Notes: a model not told the origin generated them from the letters alone. A DNA stretch of 64,000 nucleotides from Cryobacterium inferilacus (GCF_019599185.1 NZ_JAIEUL010000002.1:1-64000); one strand, 5' to 3'; shown: positions 52,351 through 62,502, counted from the first letter of the stretch. Made by a program: numbers and translations.

Positions 52351-52851
52351 ATGACCGCCACACAAGGTTCGTCTCGCACCCAATCCGGGACCACCACGAT
52401 GCCGAGCAGAGGGTCACAGTACTCGGGCTACGACGAACCCTCCGGCTGGACGGGCTGGATTGTCTTCGCCGGCGTGATGATGCTGATGATGGGCGCGTTC
52501 CACGCCATCCAAGGCCTCGTCGCCCTGTTCCAGGACACCTACTACCTCGTCGCGGAAGAGGGACTCGTCGTGCAGGTCGACTACACCACCTGGGGCTGGG
52601 TACACCTGGTCCTCGGCACCGTCGTCGTGCTCGCCGGTGTCGCCCTCCTCGCCGGGCAGATGTGGGCACGCGTGATCGCGGTGATCCTCGCCTTCGGCAG
52701 CGCGCTCGTGAACATCGCCTTCCTCGGGGCCTACCCGCTCTGGTCGTTGATGATGATCGCGATCGACGTGCTGGTGATCTGGGCGGTCACCGTACACGGC
52801 AAGGAGATGAAGCCGATGACGGCGTCGCGAGCTACTACTGTCGAGGAATGA
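52351..52851 (+). CDS. Four-TM conserved membrane protein (DUF7144-like)
   Basis: The 166-residue protein has a polar N-terminus and four hydrophobic segments: IVFAGVMMLMMGAFHAIQGLVALF, LVLGTVVVLAGVALL, VIAVILAFGSALVNIAFLG and LWSLMMIAIDVLVIWAVTVHG. The motif TTWGWVHLVLG resembles a common actinobacterial family of unknown role. ATG 52351 follows ATGGAGGA. Its last codons overlap the next gene by four bases. Confidence 0.83.
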   Translation: MTATQGSSRTQSGTTTMPSRGSQYSGYDEPSGWTGWIVFAGVMMLMMGAFHAIQGLVALFQDTYYLVAEEGLVVQVDYTTWGWVHLVLGTVVVLAGVALLAGQMWARVIAVILAFGSALVNIAFLGAYPLWSLMMIAIDVLVIWAVTVHGKEMKPMTASRATTVEE

Positions 52852-53258
52852 CGAACCGGCTGCCCGACGACGCAGCGGCAGAGCCGCTCTCGGCGGGCGG
52901 CCTCACCGCCTTCCTCCTCGACCTCAACGGGGCCGAAGAGAGCTATCCCTTCGGCCCTGAGGCCCGGGTGTTCAAGGTGGCCGGCAAGGTGTTCGCCATC
53001 GACAACACCCCGGTGCACCGGTCGCTGACCGAACCGACAGCGTCGATCACCGTCAAGGCGCTACCCGAAGACGTACCCAGGCTCATCCGGAGCGTCGTCG
53101 GCATCGACCCCGGCTACCACATGAGCAAAAAACACTGGGTGACGGTGCGCCTGGACGGCACCGTGCCCGGCGGCCACGTGCGTGAACTGATCGCGGACTC
53201 GCACGCCATCGTGGTGTCCGCTCTGCCCAGGCCGCTACGGCTGAGCCTGGGCGGCTAA
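52848..53258 (+). CDS. MmcQ/YjbR family protein
   Basis: The 136-residue protein is of the MmcQ/YjbR type, with SYPFGPEARVFKVAGKVFAI near the start and HMSKKHWVTVRLDG and ELIADSHAIVVSALPRP later, a fold with DNA-binding-like topology but unknown function. It is coupled to the membrane-protein gene through ATGA. Its 3' end overlaps the converging xanthine dehydrogenase gene by 24 bases. Confidence 0.88.
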   Translation: MTNRLPDDAAAEPLSAGGLTAFLLDLNGAEESYPFGPEARVFKVAGKVFAIDNTPVHRSLTEPTASITVKALPEDVPRLIRSVVGIDPGYHMSKKHWVTVRLDGTVPGGHVRELIADSHAIVVSALPRPLRLSLGG

Positions 53259-56111
53259 CTCGGGTACCGCGGGGGGCGTGCCCTGGGGGTGTCCCGGAGC
53301 AGCGTTGGCCAGCCGCCACAGCCGGTCACGCGACATCGGCAGCTCATACGAGCGGATGCCCAGGGCTGCGCGCACCGCGTTGGCCAGCGCCGGTGCGACC
53401 GGGTTGTACGGCGACTCGCTCATCGACTTGGCCCCGTACGGGCCCAGGTCGTCTGCGGTGTCGGCGAAGTAGACCTCGGTCACCGGCAGGTCCGCCAACT
53501 GGGGGATGTGATAGTTGCGCAGTACCCGGGTCTGCACCGTACCGGCACCGTCGAGGATCAGCTCCTCGTAGAGCGCGGTGCCGATGGCCTGCGCCACACC
53601 ACCCTCGATCTGGCCGCGGCACTGCTCGGGGTTCATCACGAAACCGGCATCCGCCGACTGGATCGATTGCAGCATCCGCACCTCACCGGTGGCGGTGTTC
53701 ACCGCCACCCTGAAGGCGTGCACGTTGAAGGCCAGGGAGCGGCGGGACCCGTCCTGGCGGCCGGTGCCGGTCAGGCCCGCCTGGCCGACCAGCTCGGCCA
53801 GCGGCAGGAAGAGCTCGCCGGCGCGGAGCCCTGCGGACTCCAGCGTGAAGTCCGCCGCCGGCAGGCCGGAGCGCCGGGCGGCCGCCTCGCGCAGCTGAGT
53901 GGCCAGGTCGAGTGCCGCGCCGTGCACGGCCTTGCCGGCCACCACCACGCCGGCCGAGCCGAACGCGCCGGTGTCGTAGGCGGCCGCGTCGGTGTCCGAC
54001 TGCCGGATCTCGATGTTGGCCGGGCTGGTGTTCAGCGCCGTCGCGGCGATCTGGGTGTGCACGGTGGTGGTGCCGTTGCCGAATTCGGCGGTGCCCACCC
54101 GCACCAGGTAGCGCCCGTCGCCGTGCACGGTGATGGTCGCCTGCGAGAAGTGACCGCGCGGCGGGATCGTGGCGATCATGGCCGACGCCATGCCCTCGCC
54201 CACCCGCCACTCGTCGCCCACCGGTGCGTGCACGCCGTTGCCCCTGGCCAGGGCGTCCTGGGCCAGGTCGAGGCACTGGTCAAGGCCGTAGCTGGCGAAG
54301 CCGATGTCATCGCCCTCCTCGTGGGTCACCACGAGCGGGTCTCCGGGGCGCACCGAGTTGATCCGGCGAATGTCGAACGGGTTCAGGCCCAGCTCGTGCG
54401 CGAGTTCATCGAGGGCGCACTCGATGCCGTAGATGACCTGCCCCAGACCGTACCCGCGGAAGGCACCGGAGGGCGGGTTGTTCGTGTACACGGCCTGCGC
54501 ATCCACCCGCTTGTTGGGCACGTTGTACAGGGCCACGGACTCGCTGGTGCCGTGGAACATGACGCCGGGGGCGTGGTTGCCGTACGAGCCGGTGTCGGAG
54601 AGCACGTCGACGGCCAGGGCGGTGAGCCGGCCGTCGGCGGTGGCGCCCACGGTGACGCCCACCCGCATCGGATGCCGGGCGGGGGAGGCGGCGAGCTCGT
54701 CGGTGCGGGTGAACTCGTACTGCACCGGCCGCCCGGTTCTGAGCACGGCGAGGGTGACGACGTCCTCGGTGAGGATCTCCTGCTTGCCGCCGAAGCCGCC
54801 GCCGACCCTGGCGGTGAAGACGCGCACCGCGTCGAGATCGAGATCGAAGATGCGGCTGATCTCCCGCTGCACCAGGAACGGCACCTGCGAGCTGGTGCGC
54901 AGCACGAGCCGCTCGTCCTCGAGCCAGCCGATGGTGGCGTGGGTCTCCAACTGGGTGTGCGCCACCCGCTGGGTCTGCCAGCTGCCGGTGACCACGGTGT
55001 CCGCGGCCGCGAGGCCCGCGGTCACGTCGCCGTACTCGCCGTGCAGCTCGGCGACCAGGTTACGGCCGGGGTCGGCCAGGCGGCTCGCGGCCGCATCCTT
55101 GTCGCCGTGCACGAGGGGCGCGCCGGGCTTGAGAGCCTCGGCCGGGTCGAACACGGCGGGCAGCAGCTCGTACTGCACCTCGAGCAGCCGGCAGGCGTGC
55201 TCGGCGATGGCGACGGAATCGGCGACCACGGCCGCGACCCGCTGGCCGCGGTGCCGCAGCACGGTGTCGAAGACCAGGCTGTCGTCCGGGTCGTCGAGCC
55301 GGCTCTCGTGCCTGGCCGAGGAGAACAGGGTGCCGGGGGAGTCGAGGTGGCTGAGCACGGCGTGCACCCCGGGCAAGGCCAGGGCGGCGCTGTCGTCGAT
55401 GGCCGTGATGCGGGCGTGCGCGTGCGGGCTGCGGAGCACCGACAGGTGCAGCAGACCCGGCACCGCCACGTCGAGCGTGTACGGCTCCTGGCCGCTCACC
55501 ACCCTGGCGGCCGCTGGCGCGCGCAGGGACCCGCCGACGCGGCCGTCGACGGCAGAGGTGCGGGGCGCGCGCGGCCGGGTGGGTCGCACCGGGCCCAGGC
55601 CGGAGACCGGTGCCGGCGCATCCGCAGCCCCGACCGTCTGGTCGGGATTGTGGTCATGGTCGTGCCCGCAGCCTTCGGCCGGGGTGTGCCGGTCGCGGAT
55701 GGCGTCGTCGATGGCCCGGTAGCCCGTGCATCGGCAGAGGTTGCCCTTGAGCAGGCGGGGCAGGTCGTGCAGCTGGTGCTCCTGGATGGTCGACGCCGTC
55801 ACGATCATGCCGGGCGTACAGAAACCGCACTGGAACCCGGCGGCATCGATGAAGCGTTGCTGGATCGGGGCCAGGTTCGCAGGGGAGCCGATGCCGGTCG
55901 CCGTGGTGACCTCGCGATCCGCGGCCCGGTACGCCGGGTAGATGCAGGAGTGCACAGGGGTGCCGTCCACGAGCACCGAGCAGGCCCCGCAGTCGCCGGT
56001 GTCGCAGCCCTTCTTCACCTCGAAGTGCTCCTGCTCGCGCAGATAGGTACGCAGGGCCTGGCCGGCCGCGGCGGGCGCGTCGACCTGGCTGCCGTTCACG
56101 GTGAGTCTCAT
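53235..56111 (-). CDS. Xanthine dehydrogenase, fused [2Fe-2S] and molybdopterin subunit
   Basis: The 958-residue protein combines an N-terminal iron-sulfur domain with the molybdopterin domain. The first has C36, C41, C44 and C56 for one cluster and C95, C98, C126 and C128 for the second. A His/Asp-rich linker (CGHDHDHNPD) follows at about 148-157. The Mo domain includes RVGGGFGGKQEI, GAFRGYG and the C-terminal GAKSMSESP Glu. The FAD subunit is encoded separately just upstream. The protein oxidises hypoxanthine and xanthine to urate, feeding the uricase above. Most bacterial enzymes are one, two or three subunits in a different split, so this arrangement is unusual. Confidence 0.9.
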   Translation of the reverse strand: MRLTVNGSQVDAPAAAGQALRTYLREQEHFEVKKGCDTGDCGACSVLVDGTPVHSCIYPAYRAADREVTTATGIGSPANLAPIQQRFIDAAGFQCGFCTPGMIVTASTIQEHQLHDLPRLLKGNLCRCTGYRAIDDAIRDRHTPAEGCGHDHDHNPDQTVGAADAPAPVSGLGPVRPTRPRAPRTSAVDGRVGGSLRAPAAARVVSGQEPYTLDVAVPGLLHLSVLRSPHAHARITAIDDSAALALPGVHAVLSHLDSPGTLFSSARHESRLDDPDDSLVFDTVLRHRGQRVAAVVADSVAIAEHACRLLEVQYELLPAVFDPAEALKPGAPLVHGDKDAAASRLADPGRNLVAELHGEYGDVTAGLAAADTVVTGSWQTQRVAHTQLETHATIGWLEDERLVLRTSSQVPFLVQREISRIFDLDLDAVRVFTARVGGGFGGKQEILTEDVVTLAVLRTGRPVQYEFTRTDELAASPARHPMRVGVTVGATADGRLTALAVDVLSDTGSYGNHAPGVMFHGTSESVALYNVPNKRVDAQAVYTNNPPSGAFRGYGLGQVIYGIECALDELAHELGLNPFDIRRINSVRPGDPLVVTHEEGDDIGFASYGLDQCLDLAQDALARGNGVHAPVGDEWRVGEGMASAMIATIPPRGHFSQATITVHGDGRYLVRVGTAEFGNGTTTVHTQIAATALNTSPANIEIRQSDTDAAAYDTGAFGSAGVVVAGKAVHGAALDLATQLREAAARRSGLPAADFTLESAGLRAGELFLPLAELVGQAGLTGTGRQDGSRRSLAFNVHAFRVAVNTATGEVRMLQSIQSADAGFVMNPEQCRGQIEGGVAQAIGTALYEELILDGAGTVQTRVLRNYHIPQLADLPVTEVYFADTADDLGPYGAKSMSESPYNPVAPALANAVRAALGIRSYELPMSRDRLWRLANAAPGHPQGTPPAVPELAAQAQP

Positions 56112-56983
56112 GCCCGGCTCCCGTCCTGGGTCGGGTTCGCGGGTCCGTTACCGCTCGAGCCCCGGGGTGGGTCCGCGGGTTCGGCCAGCTCCAGACGGAT
56201 CTCCTCCGCGAGCAGCCCGCTCACCGCGCGGCGCCAATCGGCCGCGCCGTGCGCATCCGTGAACCAGGCGTCGATGGCGTCGATGTCTGCGGCCAGCACG
56301 GCCGCCTCCGGCAGCGCGGGGTACCGCAACTGCACCGGCCGCACGGTACCGCCGGTGACGGTGAGAACGACGGCGCCGTCGGTGTCGAGCCGGCCGATCA
56401 GCACCGCGCCGGAGCGGCCGAGCGGGGACAGAGCGATCTTGCGGTACGCCGTGCGGGCGGCCATCGCCGCGGCGGGTACGTGGATGGAGCGCAGCACGTC
56501 ACCGGGGTGCAGCACCGTGGTGGTGTTGCCGGTGACGAAGTCCACCGCGCGCATGCGCTCATCGGTGCCGTCTGCGCGCCAGATCAGCACCTCGGCGTCG
56601 AGCGCGGCGGTCAGGCAGATCATCGGTCCGGCGGGCAGCGCGGTGCACAGGTTGCCGCCGACCGTGGCGACGTTCCAGATCTTGAACGAGCCGAACAGGG
56701 CCGTGCAGGCCTGGTGGAAGACGGGGTGGGCGACCCAGCCGGGCTCGGCGGGCATCCGGGAGAGCTCGGCGAGGGTGCAGGTCGCGGCGATCTCGAGCCC
56801 GTCGGCCGTGACGGTGAGCGCCGGCCAGCCCATGGTCTGCAGGTCGACGAGCCCGGTGAGGTGCACGCGCGGGTCGGCGAACAGCTCAGAGCCGCCGGCC
56901 AGGGGCTCCACGGTGGCGCCGAGGGCGGCCAGGTCGGCGCGACTGCGGGCCGGGGTGACGGTCAGAACGGTGGTGAGGTCCAT
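56108..56983 (-). CDS. Xanthine dehydrogenase FAD-binding subunit (CoxM-like)
   Basis: The 291-residue protein has the FAD-binding PCMH-type domain (VEPLAGGSELFADPRVHLTG and FKIWNVATVGGNLCTALPAGP) and a CO-dehydrogenase flavoprotein C-terminal part. ATG 56983 follows CAGGAGAC; an in-frame start at 57073 or 57001 is less likely. The next gene begins inside its stop codon, so both xanthine dehydrogenase chains are made together. The C-terminal 20 residues are Pro/Gly-rich. Confidence 0.88.
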   Translation of the reverse strand: MDLTTVLTVTPARSRADLAALGATVEPLAGGSELFADPRVHLTGLVDLQTMGWPALTVTADGLEIAATCTLAELSRMPAEPGWVAHPVFHQACTALFGSFKIWNVATVGGNLCTALPAGPMICLTAALDAEVLIWRADGTDERMRAVDFVTGNTTTVLHPGDVLRSIHVPAAAMAARTAYRKIALSPLGRSGAVLIGRLDTDGAVVLTVTGGTVRPVQLRYPALPEAAVLAADIDAIDAWFTDAHGAADWRRAVSGLLAEEIRLELAEPADPPRGSSGNGPANPTQDGSRA

Positions 56984-57183
56984 CCGGTCTCCTGTGGTCA
57001 TGGATGCGGGGCATCCAGGTGTCGTCGGGCCTGTGGGCTCCGGCGAGGGGCGACCGTTGCCAGCCGCCGACATCCCTAGTCAAGCGCAGCTTTGTGTCGG
57101 CCATGTAAACCGCCCCTCGCGCCCTCAGCCGATCCCCAGTTTCCCTGGCCGTCCGGGTGGCCGCGCCGTCGGTGCTCGGTCGT

Positions 57184-57249
57184 AACTGTGCCCCGTGCGG
57201 ACAATTGCGCCCGGTGCGCCGGGACCATTTGTCCGGTACGGGCACAGTT
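57184..57249. repeat. 66-bp palindromic intergenic repeat, copy B (inverted)
   Basis: The element begins AACTGT and ends ACAGTT, with inner GGACAA / TTGTCC arms. It is the reverse complement of the copy at 4212-4277 at 57 of 66 positions. Paired positions differ together at one place (GTTCCC with TAAC versus GTGCCC with GGGCAC), which is compatible with selection on base pairing. It separates the moaE end from the xanthine dehydrogenase operon start. Confidence 0.8.
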
Positions 57250-57275
57250 CGGCGGCGAACCGGCCGGATGCGGCG

Positions 57276-57797
57276 TCAGCCGAGGGCGGCGACCCACTCC
57301 GTGCTGCCGTCGACGAAGCCCTGTTCCTTCCAGATGGGCACGCGGGCCTTGATCTCGTCGACGAGGGCGGCGCAGGCCGCGAAGGCCTCGGCCCGGTGGG
57401 CGGAGGCGACGGCGCAGGCCAGGGCGACGTCACCGATGCCCAGGTCTCCCACCCGGTGGGCCGCGGCGATCCGGCAGCCCGGGTGCGCCATGGCCACCTC
57501 GCGGGCGACCTCGTCGAGCACACCCTGGGCGCTCGGATGCGCGCTGTAGCGCAACCAGGTCACCCCGCGGTCCTCGTCGTGGTTGCGCACCACACCCGCG
57601 AACGACACGACGGCGCCGGCGGTGGCGGCGGCCACGGCATCCGTGCACTCATCGACCGTGATGGCGGTGTCATCGACCCTCGCGAACAGCACCGGGCTCT
57701 CGCTGGGCGTTGCGGTGGTGTTGGGCTCGGTCGGGGGAGCGGTCTCGGTCTCGGTCTCGGCTTGGGGCGCCGGCTCGGGCGCGGGCTCAGTGGCCAT
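57276..57797 (-). CDS. moaE: Molybdopterin synthase catalytic subunit
   Basis: The 173-residue protein has a Pro/Thr/Glu-rich N-terminal extension of about 35 residues before the MoaE fold. Motifs are AVVSFAGVVRNHDEDRGVTWLRYSAH, CRIAAAHRVGDLGIGDVAL and AHRAEAFAACAALVDEIKARVPIWKEQ, with the active-site Lys in the last. It converts precursor Z to molybdopterin using the MoaD thiocarboxylate. ATG 57797 follows CAGGAGG. It overlaps the mogA/moaB gene by 11 bases. Confidence 0.93.
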   Translation of the reverse strand: MATEPAPEPAPQAETETETAPPTEPNTTATPSESPVLFARVDDTAITVDECTDAVAAATAGAVVSFAGVVRNHDEDRGVTWLRYSAHPSAQGVLDEVAREVAMAHPGCRIAAAHRVGDLGIGDVALACAVASAHRAEAFAACAALVDEIKARVPIWKEQGFVDGSTEWVAALG

Positions 57798-58512
57798 GCT
57801 GCACCTCCTGGTCGGGGCTGGTCTGGTGGGGATCGGTCGGGTGCGTGCCGAGTGCGGTGGGTCCGGCGGTGCTGCGGATGGTGCTGCCGGTGGTGCTGGC
57901 GGTGGCGCTTCCGGCGGTGCTGCCGGTGTGGTCGGCTCCGCGCACCTGATCGACGAGGTGGTCGAGCACGTCGGCCAACATGCCGAGGCCGTCGCGCACT
58001 CCGCCGGGGGAGCCTGGCAGGTTGATCACGACGGTGCGCCCGCGGGCCACACCCGCGTGCCCGCGGGAGAGCACGGCCAGGGGGGTGGATGCCGTGCCGC
58101 GGCGGCGCAGCTCCTCCATGATGCCGGGCAACTCCCGGTCGAGCAGCGGGCGGGTCTGCTCTGGGGTCTGGTCGGTGGGGCTCACCCCGGTGCCGCCGGT
58201 CGTGACGACGAGGTCCAGTCCGGCCTCGATGGCGGCGGCGATCGCGTCGCCCACTGGCTCACCGTCGGCCACGACGGCCCGGTCGAGCACCAGCCAGCCG
58301 TGCTCACGCAGCCAGGTGTCGATGAGGGGTCCGGTGCGGTCGGGGTAAACCCCGGCCGCCGCACGGGTGGAGGCCACGATCACCTGGGCGATGCGGCCCT
58401 CGGCAGGAGCCGTGCGGGGCTGCGCCGGGCCGGTACGCTTCGCCGGCCGGGGCGGCCGGGGCGGCCGGGGCGGCTTGGGCTGCGACGGCTGGTGCTGCGC
58501 GGCCGCGTTCAT
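57787..58512 (-). CDS. MoaB/MogA-type molybdopterin adenylyltransferase
   Basis: The 241-residue protein has a Pro-rich 40-residue N-terminal extension and then the MoaB/Mog fold: [51 protein letters not shown] and [15 protein letters not shown]. It adenylylates molybdopterin before metal insertion. The C-terminal 40 residues are a Ser/Thr/Gly-rich tail. ATG 58512 overlaps the moaC stop by four bases. It is between moaC and moaE on the minus strand. Confidence 0.9.
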   Translation of the reverse strand: MNAAAQHQPSQPKPPRPPRPPRPAKRTGPAQPRTAPAEGRIAQVIVASTRAAAGVYPDRTGPLIDTWLREHGWLVLDRAVVADGEPVGDAIAAAIEAGLDLVVTTGGTGVSPTDQTPEQTRPLLDRELPGIMEELRRRGTASTPLAVLSRGHAGVARGRTVVINLPGSPGGVRDGLGMLADVLDHLVDQVRGADHTGSTAGSATASTTGSTIRSTAGPTALGTHPTDPHQTSPDQEVQHGH

Positions 58513-59057
58513 TCGGCGCTCCAGTCGCCGCTCTTGCCGCCGGACTTGGCCAGCACCCGGATGTCGCCGATGACGGCGTGCTTGTCGACCGCCTTGATCA
58601 TGTCGTACAGGGTGAGCGCCGCCACGGACACGCTGGTCAGCGCCTCCATCTCGACGCCGGTGACCCCGGTGGTCTTCACCGTCGCGGTGATCACGACGTG
58701 ATCCTCGCCTGGCACGAAGTCGATGGTGGCGCCGCTGATCGGCAGCGGGTGACACAGCGGGATCAGCGCGGAGGTTTGCTTGGCGCCCATGATGCCGGCC
58801 ACCCTGGCCACGGCGAGGGCTTCGCCCTTGGGCAGCTGCCCGGTGAGCAGCAGGGCGATCACGTCGGGCCGGGTGCTGAGGGTCGCCGTGGCGGTGGCCC
58901 GCCGCTTGGTGACGGGTTTGTCGCTGACGTCCACCATCAGGGCGGCGCCGTCGGCGCGCACGTGGCTGAGTTGGCCCGGCCCGGCCGTGTGCCCGGTTTC
59001 CTCGACCCGGGGAACAGGAGCGCGGCCGGGTGTGGTCTCTGGTGTCTGGTCAGTCAT
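58509..59057 (-). CDS. moaC: Cyclic pyranopterin monophosphate synthase
   Basis: The 182-residue enzyme completes the first ring-building step of molybdenum cofactor synthesis with MoaA. Motifs are [57 protein letters not shown] and [27 protein letters not shown] 59057 lies eight bases inside the moeA end. No moaA gene is in the window. Confidence 0.95.
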   Translation of the reverse strand: MTDQTPETTPGRAPVPRVEETGHTAGPGQLSHVRADGAALMVDVSDKPVTKRRATATATLSTRPDVIALLLTGQLPKGEALAVARVAGIMGAKQTSALIPLCHPLPISGATIDFVPGEDHVVITATVKTTGVTGVEMEALTSVSVAALTLYDMIKAVDKHAVIGDIRVLAKSGGKSGDWSAE

Positions 59058-60375
59058 CGATACTCCAATAGTCCACGTGGGTGCCGGCCGCGACGGAGCC
59101 GACCCCGACGGGCAGGTGAACCAGCGCCGTCGCGGCGGCGTAGGCGTGCAGCAGATGTGAGCCGGGGCCGCCCACCAGGTCGAGGGCGCCGTCCGGGCGC
59201 AGGATGCCGCGCCGCAGCTGGTGCTTGCCGGCCGGCGATTCAACGGGCTCGGCCAGCGGTGCCCGGCGCAGCTCGCGGTCGGGTCGGGGTAGTCCGGCCA
59301 GCCGACGCAGCACCGGGCGGAGGAACACCTCGAAGGAGATCAGGGCGCTCACCGGATTGCCGGGAAAGCTGACGACGGGCAGGGTCGCCTGGGCCGCGGT
59401 GTCCCGTGCGCCGCCGCTCCGGGCGTTCCCGCCCGCCGTGCTGCCCGGGCGGCCGATCTGGCCGAGGCCCTGCGGGCCACCGGGTTGCATGAGCACGTGC
59501 TGGAAACGCACGCCCAACGGTGCGAGCGCGTCCCGCACCACCTCACGGGCACCGGCACTGACCCCGCCGACCGTGACCAGCAGATCGGTTTCGCCGGCGT
59601 CGGCCAGGATGGCGAGGAGGTCGGCCGCGTCGTCGGAGCGGCAGGGACTGATGGTCACCGTGCAGCCGGCATCCCGCAACGCCTGGCCGAGGATGACGCT
59701 GTTGGAGTCGTAGATCTGACCGGGCGCCAGGGTGTCGCCGGGTTCGCGGATCTCGTGGCCGGTCGCGATCAGCAGCACCCGGATGCGCCGAAGAACGGGG
59801 ACCCGGGTGACGCCGGTGCCGGCGAGAACCCCGAGCTGCGCGGGGCCGAGCAGCGTGCCGGCGGCGAGGAGGTTCTCGCCGGCGCGCACATCGCTGCCGG
59901 TCGGCCGCACGAAGGTGCCGGCGGTCACCGGCGCGACGAAGGTCACGGTGCGCCGCGGCGCGTCGGCGGCGAGGAAGCGCGGCGGATCGGCCTGCTCGAT
60001 CGGAACGACGGCATCCGCCCCGGCCGGGATCGGGGCGCCCGTCATGATCGGGGCCGCCTCTCCGGCCGCCAGCGGGCTGCCGGCATCGCCCGCGTTGATT
60101 CGGCCGGTGACGGTGAGCGACACCGGTGTGTCGGCGGTGGCGGCCGCCAGGTCGACGGCGCGCACGGCGTACCCGTCCATCTGCGAGTTGTCGAATGGCG
60201 GCAGCGAGACCGGTGCGGCGACGTCGGCGGCCAGGACCCGGCCGCCGTAGCGAGACGGGTCGGTGAACAGTTTCGAACCGGAGAGGTGCAGGGTTTCTGC
60301 GGCACGCCCGTGGAACAGCGGCGCCAGCAGCGTCGCCACGGCCTCCCGGTGCTCATCGATCGTGCGCGCGCTCAT
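59050..60375 (-). CDS. moeA: Molybdopterin molybdenumtransferase
   Basis: The 441-residue protein inserts molybdate into adenylylated molybdopterin. Motifs are [71 protein letters not shown] and [20 protein letters not shown] short Gly/Ala-rich insertion lies around residue 320. It is the first gene of the minus-strand moeA-moaC-mogA-moaE operon and is divergent from the HTH-TOBE regulator. Confidence 0.95.
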   Translation of the reverse strand: MSARTIDEHREAVATLLAPLFHGRAAETLHLSGSKLFTDPSRYGGRVLAADVAAPVSLPPFDNSQMDGYAVRAVDLAAATADTPVSLTVTGRINAGDAGSPLAAGEAAPIMTGAPIPAGADAVVPIEQADPPRFLAADAPRRTVTFVAPVTAGTFVRPTGSDVRAGENLLAAGTLLGPAQLGVLAGTGVTRVPVLRRIRVLLIATGHEIREPGDTLAPGQIYDSNSVILGQALRDAGCTVTISPCRSDDAADLLAILADAGETDLLVTVGGVSAGAREVVRDALAPLGVRFQHVLMQPGGPQGLGQIGRPGSTAGGNARSGGARDTAAQATLPVVSFPGNPVSALISFEVFLRPVLRRLAGLPRPDRELRRAPLAEPVESPAGKHQLRRGILRPDGALDLVGGPGSHLLHAYAAATALVHLPVGVGSVAAGTHVDYWSIDD

Positions 60376-60446
60376 ATCCCCATCTTGCCGCACCGGGTGC
60401 CTGGCGGCGCCAGGAGACGCCGTCGACGGAAGGATCCTCGCCGGTA

Positions 60447-60458
60447 TATCCGTGGATA
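60447..60458. promoter_or_regulatory. Palindrome in the moeA/HTH-TOBE divergent promoter
   Basis: TATCC-GT-GGATA is a perfect short inverted repeat in the 102-base gap between moeA and the HTH-TOBE gene. It sits just upstream of the HTH-TOBE start. It is the best candidate site for that regulator. Confidence 0.5.
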
Positions 60459-60477
60459 CGGTTCTAGAATGTGCTTC

Positions 60478-60882
60478 ATGTCGCAAATACGGATCAAGGA
60501 CGCCGCCGGCTACCTCGGGGTGAGCGATGACACCGTGCGCAGGTGGATCGACCAGGGCACACTCACCGCCGGTGTCGATGCGTCCGGCCGCAAGGTGGTC
60601 GACGGCCTGGCCCTGGCCCAGCTGGCCCAGGCCAACGCCCTGGTGCCCGCCGACCCGTCCGGAGCCGCAAGCTCGGCGCGCAACCGGTTCGTCGGCCTGG
60701 TCACGAGGGTCACGAGCGACACGGTGATGTCGCAGGTGGAGCTGCAGTGCGGCCCCCACCGGGTGGTGTCGTTGATGAGCACCGAAGCCGTGCGCGAACT
60801 CGGGCTGGTGCCGGGGTCGGTGGCGGTGGCCGTGGTCAAGGCCACCACCGTGATCGTCGAGACGCCGCGGGGCCAGTCATGA
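60478..60882 (+). CDS. HTH-TOBE molybdate-responsive protein
   Basis: The 134-residue protein has a MerR-like HTH (about 1-45, RIKDAAGYLGVSDDTVRRWIDQG) and a C-terminal TOBE/Mop domain (about 69-132, ARNRFVGLVTRVTSDTVMSQVELQCG and SVAVAVVKATTVIVE) that binds molybdate. It probably regulates modABC and the moeA operon on its other side. ATG 60478 precedes the conserved HTH. It is followed by modA within four bases overlap. Confidence 0.9.
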   Translation: MSQIRIKDAAGYLGVSDDTVRRWIDQGTLTAGVDASGRKVVDGLALAQLAQANALVPADPSGAASSARNRFVGLVTRVTSDTVMSQVELQCGPHRVVSLMSTEAVRELGLVPGSVAVAVVKATTVIVETPRGQS

Positions 60883-61673
60883 GACGACGCGCCACGACGG
60901 TGCTCACCCTGGCGACGACCGCGCTCGCTCTCACCGGCTGCGCGGCCGGATCCGGCACCGCCGGCGCCGAGGGCACCGGCACGCTCACGGTCTTCGCCGC
61001 TGCCTCCCTCGCCGGCACCTTCACCGAGATCGCCGGGGATTTCGAGGCCGACAACCCCGGCGTGACCGTGCGGCTGACCTTCGGGGGCTCCGCCGATCTG
61101 GTCAGCCAGGTGTCGGAGGGCGCACCGGCCGACGTCATCGCCACGGCGGATGCCGCCACCATGACCAGGCTCACCGAGACGGGTCTCGTGGCCGGCACCG
61201 GCTCGGTCGTCTTCGCCACGAACACCCTCGAGATCGCGGTGCCGGCCGACAACCCGGCCGGCATCCGCTCGTTCGCCGACCTCGCCGCACCCGGTCTGGC
61301 CCTGGTGATCTGTGCCCCGCAGGTGCCGTGCGGCGCCACCACGGCGGCCGTCGCCGCGGCCGCCGGTGTGCGCCTGACCCCGGTGAGCGAGGAGAACTCG
61401 GTCACCGATGTGCTCGGCAAGGTGCAGAGCGGTGAGGCGGATGCCGGCCTCGTCTACGTCACGGATGTCGCGGCCGCAGGCACCGACGTGCTCGGTATCG
61501 AGTTCGCCGAGTCGACCGCCGTGGTGAACGAGTACCCGATCGCGGTGCTGGCCGAGAGCACGCAATCACAGCCCACCCGGTCGGTGGGCTCCCTGGCCGG
61601 TGACTTCACCCGCTTCGTCACCGGCCCGGCCGGCCAGGCGATACTTCGGGAGGCCGGCTTTGGCGCGCCCTGA
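60879..61673 (+). CDS. modA: Molybdate ABC transporter substrate-binding lipoprotein
   Basis: The 264-residue lipoprotein has a signal with lipobox LTGC (Cys at about 21) and a type II periplasmic-binding fold: [52 protein letters not shown] and [12 protein letters not shown]. The two Ser residues (AASL and GGSAD) are the oxyanion ligands. The match to ModA is strong. It overlaps the HTH-TOBE gene by four bases and modB by 14 bases. Confidence 0.95.
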   Translation: MRRRATTVLTLATTALALTGCAAGSGTAGAEGTGTLTVFAAASLAGTFTEIAGDFEADNPGVTVRLTFGGSADLVSQVSEGAPADVIATADAATMTRLTETGLVAGTGSVVFATNTLEIAVPADNPAGIRSFADLAAPGLALVICAPQVPCGATTAAVAAAAGVRLTPVSEENSVTDVLGKVQSGEADAGLVYVTDVAAAGTDVLGIEFAESTAVVNEYPIAVLAESTQSQPTRSVGSLAGDFTRFVTGPAGQAILREAGFGAP

Positions 61674-62502
61674 CCGCTCCGTGTCCCCGTCCGCTCAGCG
61701 GGCCACCGGCGACCGGGCGGGCCCGGCCATGCTCGGTGTGCCCCGCTGGACCCTGGTCGTGGCCGCCCTCGGTGCGCTGCTGATCGTGCTGCCCCTGGTC
61801 GGCATGCTGCTCACGGTGGACTGGCTGCAGTTGCCCGCGCTGATCAGCTCGCCCTCCGCCGTGGCCGCTCTGGCCCTGAGCCTGCGCACGGCCGCGGCGA
61901 GCACGGCGCTGTGCGTGCTGCTCGGGGTGCCGATGGCGCTGGTCCTGGCCCGCACCCGGTTCCCCGGCCAACGCCTGGTGCGGGCCCTCGTGCTGCTGCC
62001 CCTGGTGTTGCCGCCCGTGGTGGGCGGGCTGGCCCTGCTGGCCACTTTCGGCCGCCGCGGCCTTCTCGGCGAGACCTTCGAGGTGCTCGGGGTGCAGATC
62101 GCGTTCAGCACCACGGCCGTGATTCTCGCGCAGACCTTCGTCGCCCTGCCCTTCCTCGTGCTCAGTGTCGAGGCCACCCTCCGCGCCTCCGGCGCCCGGT
62201 ACGAGGCCGTCGCCGCCACCCTCGGTGCCGCCCCCGGAACGGTCTTCCGCCGGGTGACCGTGCCGCTCGTGCTGCCCGGCCTGCTCTCCGGCGCCGTGCT
62301 GGCCTTCGCCAGGGCGCTGGGCGAGTTCGGGGCGACACTCACCTTCGCCGGCAGCCTGGAGGGCGTCACCCGCACCCTGCCGTTGGAGATCTACCTGCAG
62401 CGCGAGAGCGATCCGGATGCCGCGATCGCCCTGGCCCTCGTGCTGGTCGTCGTCGCCATCGTCGTGATGGTCGGCACCCACCGGCCGGAACGTGCGCGAT
62501 GA
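61660..62502 (+). CDS. modB: Molybdate ABC transporter permease
   Basis: The 280-residue permease has five to six membrane segments and the ModB motifs [46 protein letters not shown] (coupling loop) and [19 protein letters not shown] 61660 is preferred because GGGAGG lies seven bases upstream; GTG 61681 is a shorter alternative. It overlaps modC by four bases. Confidence 0.93.
   Translation: MARPDRSVSPSAQRATGDRAGPAMLGVPRWTLVVAALGALLIVLPLVGMLLTVDWLQLPALISSPSAVAALALSLRTAAASTALCVLLGVPMALVLARTRFPGQRLVRALVLLPLVLPPVVGGLALLATFGRRGLLGETFEVLGVQIAFSTTAVILAQTFVALPFLVLSVEATLRASGARYEAVAATLGAAPGTVFRRVTVPLVLPGLLSGAVLAFARALGEFGATLTFAGSLEGVTRTLPLEIYLQRESDPDAAIALALVLVVVAIVVMVGTHRPERAR

Noticed and set aside
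53289-57185. Plus-strand open frame of 1298 codons over the xanthine dehydrogenase genes
   Set aside because: High-GC antisense shadow; the minus strand encodes conserved Fe-S, Mo and FAD domains.
57223-57236. GGGACCATTTGTCC inside the 66-bp repeat as a DosR box
   Set aside because: The right half is shifted by one base relative to the DosR motif and the sequence belongs to the palindromic repeat.
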